From: Balamuthia mandrillaris
Taxonomy: Eukaryota > Discosea > Longamoebia > Balamuthiidae
DNA length: 64,000 nt
Assembly (NCBI GenBank): GCA_031835245.1
Contig: JAVKOQ010000112.1
Coordinates: forward strand, 1 to 64,000
Direction: 5' to 3'
The notes beneath the pieces are model-generated. The model worked only from the letters and a program-made list of their open reading frames with translations. It searched no databases and was not told where the DNA came from. Below, piece by piece: positions 62,760 to 64,000 of this stretch. Position 1 is the first letter of the stretch. The number at the start of each line of letters is the position of its first letter. Made by a program: the position numbers and the translations under genes.

Positions 62760-64000
62760 ATGGGAGATAACAACCAATCCAAGCACATCACATTCGGGAA
62801 GTACCTCGGTCATAATGGTATGTAGGGATGAGAGAGGATTAGACCTTCACGTAGTGTGAGCTTTTTTATTATTATTTTTCTTCTCCTTTTATTTTCCGCT
62901 AATGGAACGTAAACATGAAGATCCAAAGATTCGTAACAGAGGAGTCCGCGTGGTGAAGAGATGGTTGGCAAAGCAAGATAACATCTCGGAACTGGATTGC
63001 AAGAAGCTCTGGCGAGGCCTCTTCTTTTGTACTTTTTTTTTGTCGCTTTCTTCCTTCTTTCTGCTTCCTTCTCACTACCGTTTGTTTTATTGCTCTTCTC
63101 GCTTTCTTTTTCATCAAAGGCATGTGGCACTCCGACAAGCCCAAAATCCAACAAGAGGTCGCGGAGACACTGGCAAGTTTTGTGCACATCATTCCCCCAA
63201 ACAAGGCCCTTCTTTACGTTAAAGTTTTCTTTTGGACCATGCAGCGTGAGTGGCACTCCATCGATCGTTTACGTTTAGGTAAAGCGTACCTCTTTCTGTT
63301 GTTCGTTGTTTAAAGAAAGCTAATGTTTTTCTTTCTAGACAAGTTCTACTCTCTCGTACGAAAGGTCGTGTTTCACGCGTTCAAATGGCTGCAAGCCCGC
63401 GAATGGGCGGAGTCCCTTGTTAGGGAGTTTGCAGCCATCGCCTCCCAGCTGGCTCTTTGTCCACTGAACATAGGCAAGGTGGAGGATGTGCCCGTGAATG
63501 CTGGCATCACGCTTCATGTTACTGAGGTCTACTTGCCTGAGCTTCGAAAATTATTGAAAGAGTGTCCGCCTGAACAACGAGTACCATCCTTTATTCCTCC
63601 TCTTCTCTCTCTCGTGTTGTATCTTATGATTTTTGCTTTTCATGAATTAGCATCTACCACAAAGAGTATTCACGTTGCTATTGACTCCTTTCATCAACAT
63701 TGTGACGCTAGCACGGGACAAGCCTATTCTTTCACGAACCAAAGAACATGTTTTCGATGTTATCAAATCGGAGGTTTCCAAGGCCGTCGAGAACGATGGT
63801 AAAGGCGACGAGGAGGAAGCAGAAGAGGAAAAGGAACCCGTCGATGACATATTTTTGGATTTGGATTTTAACGGCTTGGCTCAAATTCTGTTCCAATTGG
63901 CTTCTTCTAGGTCCCTTCTTTCTCCTGTTTTCCTTCATCAACCATCATTAACTTTAAAAAAAACACAACAGAGATACACCAGATTCTAACCGAAATCACT
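62760..64000 (+). CDS. RRP1: RRP1/Nop52 ribosome-biogenesis protein (3' end beyond window)
   Basis: Exon 1 (62760-62817, MGDNNQSKHITFGKYL) joins at cataatg|gtatgt to catgaag|atccaa, giving GHNDPKIRNRGVRVVKRWL. Exon 2 (62921-63028) then joins at cttctttt|gtactt to catcaaag|gcatgt, restoring LFFCMWHSDKPKIQQEVAE. Later exons give FFWTMQREWHSIDRLRLDKFY, AFKWLQAREWAESLVREF, TLHVTEVYLPELRKLLKE and an acidic IFLDLDFNGL segment. These are the conserved blocks of the RRP1 domain. RRP1 acts in the nucleolus in maturation of the 27S pre-rRNA for 60S subunits. The gene runs off the right edge, so its basic C-terminal tail is not seen. Confidence 0.93.

Overview
The window is nuclear DNA of an intron-rich, gene-dense eukaryote. 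Introns are short (about 55-250 nt) with GT-AG borders, and many carry long CT or CTT tracts on the sense strand. The gene content suggests a free-living amoebozoan (Acanthamoeba/Balamuthia-like). The pointers are three frizzled/smoothened-like receptors, F-box proteins with 27-residue ankyrin-like repeats, Rho-type GTPases fused to F-boxes, SIN1/TORC2, a drebrin-like actin-binding protein and a selenocysteine tRNA. The taxon is inferred from content only.

Layout. 1-3.6 kb: a small unknown gene overlapping the 3' end of a zinc-finger, transposase-like gene whose 5' end is tandemly duplicated, the outer copy being broken. 4.1-7 kb: SEC23 (COPII). 7.1-15.9 kb: three tandem frizzled-like receptor genes (minus strand) with a mosaic third copy. 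16.7-21.6 kb: ADF-H/SH3 actin-binding protein, a TPR protein and an unknown protein. 21.8-22.2 kb: tRNA-Sec(UCA) with an upstream TATA-like box, and a degenerate second copy. 22.3-24.8 kb: a Kelch/F-box/Rho GTPase fusion. 25-31.8 kb: ankyrin debris, a UDP-sugar dehydrogenase, a RING-CH membrane protein with a shortened paralogue, and GPC acyltransferase. 32-37.4 kb: SIN1 and two divergent cathepsin L-type proteases. 38-45 kb: a large chromatin protein combining RFTS-like, CDCA7-type zinc finger, DDT, WHIM and two PHD modules. 45-51.7 kb: divergent F-box genes, a small WWE protein, an RPA1N-like fragment and a second F-box/Rho GTPase fusion. 51.7-59.4 kb: tandem importin-beta genes. 59.8-62.4 kb: a secreted repeat protein and an F-box/ankyrin gene interrupted by one stop codon. 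62.8 kb to the end: RRP1, cut off by the window edge.

Most genes are separate housekeeping units. Two themes link several of them. The first is F-box-based substrate recognition: five F-box-like genes, two of them fused to Rho GTPases that lack the catalytic glutamine. The second is tandem duplication followed by gene conversion or decay (receptors, importins, RING-CH, tRNA-Sec, the zinc-finger 5' end). Multi-exon models were joined by hand. Those whose exon lengths were summed and found divisible by three (SEC23, ADF-H/SH3 protein, SIN1, both F-box/Rho genes, membrane cathepsin, repeat protein) are the most reliable.
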